Position numbers and translations under genes: made by a program
NCBI GenBank assembly: GCA_938049385.1
Contig: CALIBQ010000052.1
Coordinates: 1-62,985 of the forward strand
Direction: 5' to 3'
Source of the DNA: an uncultured Anaerolineae bacterium
GTDB taxonomy: Bacteria > Chloroflexota > Anaerolineae > JACIWP01
DNA: 62,985 nt
Notes under the pieces: generated by a model
The model's database searches: none
What the model saw: the letters and a program-made list of their open reading frames with translations, nothing else
What the model was told of the DNA's origin: nothing
Shown here: positions 62,601-62,985 of the stretch, piece by piece
Position numbering within the stretch: the first letter of the stretch is position 1
How the letters are laid out: every line of letters begins with the position of its first letter

Positions 62601-62717
62601 GCCTATCAGATGTTCCAGCAATTGATCGAATCGATCCGCCGCGCGGTGATTGAACGTGTGTTTGCGCTGGAGCCTCTGCCTTTGCAGTTGGAGCGAGCAT
62701 CGCTTTCTTCCGGGTGA
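56601..62717 (+). CDS. secA: giant SecA translocase ATPase with tandem-repeat insert
   Basis: A 2038-residue SecA (normally 800-1000), the motor driving proteins through SecYEG. Residues 1-682 are ordinary: Walker A MKTGEGKT (102-109), [16 protein letters not shown], preprotein cross-linking domain, NBD2 ([20 protein letters not shown]) and the scaffold helix ([20 protein letters not shown]). Residues 1953-2038 resume the scaffold and two-helix finger ([20 protein letters not shown]), with F1988 where E. coli has Y794 at the tip. Between them, where E. coli has about 100 residues, lie about 1,275. Of these, 683-1195 is a helical non-repeated block and 1196-1951 is twelve units of 61-64 residues. 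The C-terminal zinc motif is absent. GAGAGGAAG precedes the ATG. The frame is uninterrupted. Confidence 0.95.
   Translation: [2038 protein letters not shown]
60186..62453 (+). repeat. twelve tandem 63-residue repeats inside SecA
   Basis: Unit lengths in residues are 63, 64, 61, 63, 63, 63, 64, 63, 63, 63, 63, 63, a DNA period of about 189 bp. Each unit starts like GYFxDRxKLxxFxxxxL, then [L/M/W][D/P]xE-type turns, and has a second half resembling the first (LxxLPxELxxxVRxFL). Examples of unit starts are [48 protein letters not shown] and [12 protein letters not shown]. DNA similarity between units is low, so this is an old, protein-level repeat rather than a recent duplication. Confidence 0.85.
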
Positions 62718-62748
62718 GTGAGACAGGGGATAAAATGGAAGCGCTTGT

Positions 62749-62801
62749 CCCTATCCCCTTCTTCCCATGCGGGGAAGGAGATGGGGGATGGGGTATCTGA
62801 A
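62749..62801 (+). repeat. GC-rich palindromic repeat, family 2
   Basis: CCCTATCCCC, then CTTCCCATGCGGGGAAGG and GGGGGATGGGGTATCTGAAA. It shares the palindrome and the GGGGATG-TATCTG tail with the copy at 49915-49975. Located just behind secA, where it may help end transcription. Confidence 0.55.
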
Positions 62802-62888
62802 ACCGGGTTTGTTACGCGCATTTTTTCTCCTCGAGATGAAAAAGGGTTGCTAATTTGCATTATACATGCTAGTACTTCACCACAATAA

Positions 62889-62985
62889 TTATTGATGATA
62901 TAGGCGATGGAACTTAAGCCGAGCATCGGTCGTGGTAAAGCGCCATTCGACGGTGGCCTGCGCCGCATTGCGGGTCTTCGCCCAG
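62889..62985 (-). CDS. IS630-type transposase, 3' end only
   Basis: On the minus strand the frame entering from the window edge reads ...RNAAQATVEWRFTTTDARLK, then FHRLYHQ and a TAA stop at 62889-62891. This is the well-conserved end of IS630-family DDE transposases (NAAQATVxWxFTTxDARxKLxRLYP). About 32 codons are in the window; the rest lies beyond 62985, so it cannot be told whether the gene is intact. The AT-rich DNA next to it (62810-62890), unlike the surrounding GC-rich DNA, probably holds the insertion sequence end and target. Confidence 0.75.
   Translation of the reverse strand, partial: WAKTRNAAQATVEWRFTTTDARLKFHRLYHQ

Overview
The window reads as chromosomal DNA of a high-GC bacterium, most probably a member of the Chloroflexota (Anaerolineae-like). 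The clues are cell-surface proteins with long Pro/Thr 'PTPTPT' linkers (43973-44989, 46833-47930), a secreted propeller protein ending in FLPLLIR, a V4R protein beside a B12-dependent radical SAM enzyme, XPB/Ssl2-like orphan proteins, and many hairpin-bearing intergenic repeats. The hexamer GCCGGC is strikingly frequent in coding and non-coding DNA. The taxon is an inference; no rRNA or tRNA gene was seen.

Layout. 1-7000: hairpin repeat, Fur regulator, MGDG-synthase-like glycosyltransferase, two tandem deoxynucleoside kinases (minus), then an aspartokinase-threonine synthase operon. 7004-12537 (minus): OsmC-like protein, MFS transporter, rlmN, HAD phosphatase, and a mocA-yqeC pair for molybdenum hydroxylase maturation. 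12882-14873: secreted LVIVD-type propeller. 14954-21355 (minus): a CBS protein followed by a complete seven-subunit Mrp/Mnh cation antiporter operon (A-B-C-D-E-F-G), in which MnhG carries a TrkA-C domain. 21701-30394: ribosomal protein L25, GntR regulator plus corrinoid protein, a DUF362/ferredoxin-response regulator-V4R operon divergent from a B12 radical SAM enzyme, and a two-component-like REC-GAF-HisKA protein with no ATPase domain. 30802-40083: ffh-rpsP-khpA-rimM, then dprA-topA-xer-pepP, then a pterin:corrinoid methyltransferase. 40133-49879: XPB/Ssl2-like protein, MerR regulator, rimO and a RodZ-like protein, DUF364 protein, trmD, an M23 peptidase, a solute-binding protein and a glycoside hydrolase. 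50140-56509: a GT-C/YfhO-like membrane protein with a C-terminal FAM3/ILEI-like domain, a monothiol thioredoxin-like protein, Crp/Fnr, a sulfite-oxidase-like molybdoenzyme, a YgjP-like metalloprotease and prs. 56601-62717: a 2038-residue SecA. The window ends in the 3' end of an IS630-type transposase.

The outstanding item is the SecA. Its motor and its two-helix finger are both recognisable, but about 1,180 extra residues lie between them, in the helical wing/scaffold. From residue 1196 to 1951 this insert consists of twelve back-to-back units of about 63 residues that run directly into the finger helix. Other noteworthy points are the FAM3/ILEI fusion, the MnhG-TrkA_C fusion, the N-terminal zinc module on topoisomerase I, the compact divergent V4R/radical SAM promoter, and two families of hairpin repeats, one of which shows compensatory base changes between copies.

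Most promoters named here are TTGACA-like/TATAAT-like pairs with a 17-bp spacer, found by eye. Where a promoter or Shine-Dalgarno site excludes the longest reading frame, the shorter start is given and the reason stated.
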